6,882 nt of DNA, taken from contig JBFFZG010000253.1 in the NCBI GenBank assembly GCA_041568735.1, forward strand, positions 1 to 6,882, in the 5' to 3' direction. Within the stretch, counting starts at the first letter, position 1, and every line of letters begins with the position of its first letter. Position numbers and translations under genes: made by a program. Of this stretch, positions 5,464 to 6,882 are shown one piece after another. This DNA is from WTJY01 sp041568735. GTDB taxonomy: Bacteria; Chloroflexota; Anaerolineae; Promineifilales; Promineifilaceae. The notes below the pieces were generated by a model that saw nothing but the letters and a program-made list of their open reading frames with translations, was not told the origin of the DNA and ran no database searches.

Positions 5464-6882
5464 GTGTTCACTCTCAGCCTTCTCTGGCCCCCGGAAAAAG
5501 AAAAAAGTCTGACGCAGCCGCTCCCGGCGGAGACGGTTCGGGACCTGGCCCTGGAAAAGACGCTCGACGCCTTCGCAACCGATCGCCAGACCCGTCAGGA
5601 TGTCAGCCAGGTCCTCCTGGAACTGACCACCGATCCGGCGGTCATTCTCTACCGGCAGGCGATTCTCCAGGATCTGCTCGATTTCCCCGCGGTGACCAGC
5701 ACACTGGCCGCCATCCTGCCCAACCTGGAGGCTCTTGGCGCCTACCGGCAGTCAATCGATCGCCAGAAAGTGCCGCTTCAGGCCCTCGCCTGGCGGGCCA
5801 GCGAACTGGAATACCTCGTCGAAGCGGTAACGGCGCTGGACGAAACCCTGGCGCCGCTGGAAGAGCAGATCCAATCGACCGGTCTGCACCGGCTCCTCGA
5901 AACGGTCCGGTCACTGCGGGGAGAACCAACCTTCCGACAGCTCGAAAAGGAACTGCCGGCCATTCTACCCCGGCTGCGCAGCAATCTGTCGGTCACAATC
6001 GGGGTCAACCTCGACCGGCAGCTGCGGCCGATTGAAGCGGTCCTGGTGGCGGTCAACGAAGAAAAATATGCGGCCTCTCCCCTGATCGAACGCCTGCTGG
6101 GTCGGCAGAGTGAATGGCGGGGCATCGCTCCCCTGCACCGGGCGGCCGAGGAGCTGGCCGGCATCGATTCGGACCATGAAATCTTTAAAAAGGGGTTCAA
6201 CCCGCTGCTGGCGCCGCTCTTCAAGGATCTGGCCAATGTGCTCGCCCGAGTGGTCAAGCCGATCGAGGAAGCGCTGCAGCGCTTTCTCCATCTCAACGGC
6301 GATATTCTGCAGAAGCTGCGGCCGGAGATCAATTACTACCTGGCCGCCGTCCGCATGATCGAGGGGCTGCGCGACCAGGGGCTGCCCATGTGCCGGCCGG
6401 AGATTCGCCCGGCCGGCGAGCGAATCTGCCGGATCGAGCAGAGCTTCAACCTCAATCTGGCCCGCCACATGATGGGCCAGCAGCCGGGGATCGCAATCGG
6501 CCCCCAGATCATTTTAAATGACATCCTGCTGGACGACCGCAGCCGGGTCCAGATCTTGACCGGGCCCAACCAGGGGGGGAAGACGACCTACACGCAGATG
6601 GTCGGCCTCAACCAGCTGCTGGCACAGGCGGGCCTGCTGATCCCCGGGCGAGCCGGACAGATTAGCCCCGCCGATCATATCCTCACCCATTTCCCGCATG
6701 AAGAGAAGCTGGAGTCCGGGGCCGGCCGCTTTGGCGAAGAAGCCCGACGGCTGGCGGCTGTTTTTGAAAATGTAACCGCGGAAAGCCTGGTGCTGTTTAA
6801 CGAATCGCTGTCCAGCACCAGTCCGGGTGAGAGCATCTACCTGGCCCAGGATCTCGTGCGGATCTTACGCCAGGTCGGCGCC
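5464..6882 (+). CDS. MutS-related ATPase (MutS-V type), truncated at the right edge
   Basis: The first 473 codons of a MutS-related protein; the frame is open to the window end. GTG 5464 is the only usable start, since the frame upstream runs back to the V4R stop at 5392-5394 with no ATG, GTG or TTG. The N-terminus (MFTLSLLWPPEKEKS) goes straight into an all-helical core and lever-like region (about 25-350), for example DPAVILYRQAILQDLLDFPA near 56-75; there is no MutS mismatch-recognition domain I. The ATPase domain follows: Walker A GPNQGGKTT (367-375, K373), a GRFGEEARRL segment near 422-431, and a Walker B region LVLFNESLSSTSPGES in which N446 replaces the usual aspartate of the DEIGRGTS motif while E447 is kept. 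Related MutS-like proteins in Chloroflexota and Firmicutes, as I recall, share this NES form. It is therefore not a canonical mismatch-repair MutS; its DNA target and role are unknown. Likely transcribed with the V4R gene. Confidence 0.88.
   Translation, partial: MFTLSLLWPPEKEKSLTQPLPAETVRDLALEKTLDAFATDRQTRQDVSQVLLELTTDPAVILYRQAILQDLLDFPAVTSTLAAILPNLEALGAYRQSIDRQKVPLQALAWRASELEYLVEAVTALDETLAPLEEQIQSTGLHRLLETVRSLRGEPTFRQLEKELPAILPRLRSNLSVTIGVNLDRQLRPIEAVLVAVNEEKYAASPLIERLLGRQSEWRGIAPLHRAAEELAGIDSDHEIFKKGFNPLLAPLFKDLANVLARVVKPIEEALQRFLHLNGDILQKLRPEINYYLAAVRMIEGLRDQGLPMCRPEIRPAGERICRIEQSFNLNLARHMMGQQPGIAIGPQIILNDILLDDRSRVQILTGPNQGGKTTYTQMVGLNQLLAQAGLLIPGRAGQISPADHILTHFPHEEKLESGAGRFGEEARRLAAVFENVTAESLVLFNESLSSTSPGESIYLAQDLVRILRQVGA

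Noticed and set aside
5778..6468. Overlapping minus-strand open frames (5778-6332 and 5965-6468) opposite the MutS-like gene
   Set aside because: The plus strand reads through as a MutS-like protein with Walker motifs. The antisense products are Ser/Arg-rich or featureless.

Overview
The window is 6.9 kb of ordinary, densely coding bacterial DNA, GC-rich (about 60% by eye). It holds eight protein-coding genes, two of them cut by the window edges. I see no RNA gene, insertion sequence, CRISPR array or other mobile element. The organism is most likely a member of the Chloroflexota (Anaerolineae-like). This rests on recognising the style of the long V4R-domain protein with its N-terminal YPNRWARIIL segment, the MutS-like ATPase with an NES Walker B and the GT4 enzyme with a SEVDPLTVIEA motif, plus generally weak Shine-Dalgarno sites. 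It is an inference from family resemblance, not a search result.

Layout from left to right. Positions 1-566 are the C-terminal end of an AMP-forming acyl-CoA ligase on the plus strand. It converges on rpiB (ribose-5-phosphate isomerase B, minus strand, 649-1092), and a strong bidirectional intrinsic terminator sits between them at 589-623. A 233-bp divergent region (1093-1325) with candidate back-to-back promoters separates rpiB from a transaldolase gene (tal, 1326-2420, plus). Downstream of tal, in the same direction with gaps of 31, 44 and 49 bp, come a stand-alone cyclic-nucleotide-binding-domain protein (2452-2994), a family 4 glycosyltransferase (3039-4214) and a YraN/UPF0102 nuclease-fold protein (4264-4638). 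A good sigma70-type promoter (TTGACA, 16 bp, TACAAT) at 4689-4716 then starts a second unit: a V4R-domain protein (4756-5394) and a MutS-related ATPase (5464 to the right edge). The gap between these two holds a GC hairpin, a UUCG tetraloop sequence and an 18-bp imperfect palindrome.

How the genes fit together. rpiB and tal are both enzymes of the non-oxidative pentose phosphate pathway and share one divergent control region, so joint regulation is plausible. The other members of the tal unit (cNMP sensor, GT4 enzyme, YraN) have no obvious shared pathway. The V4R/MutS-like pair is the least understood part: a probable small-ligand-binding protein beside an ATPase whose Walker B aspartate is replaced by asparagine. 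No intergenic gap exceeds 300 bp, and the window does not show a clear novel multi-gene defence or biosynthetic system.
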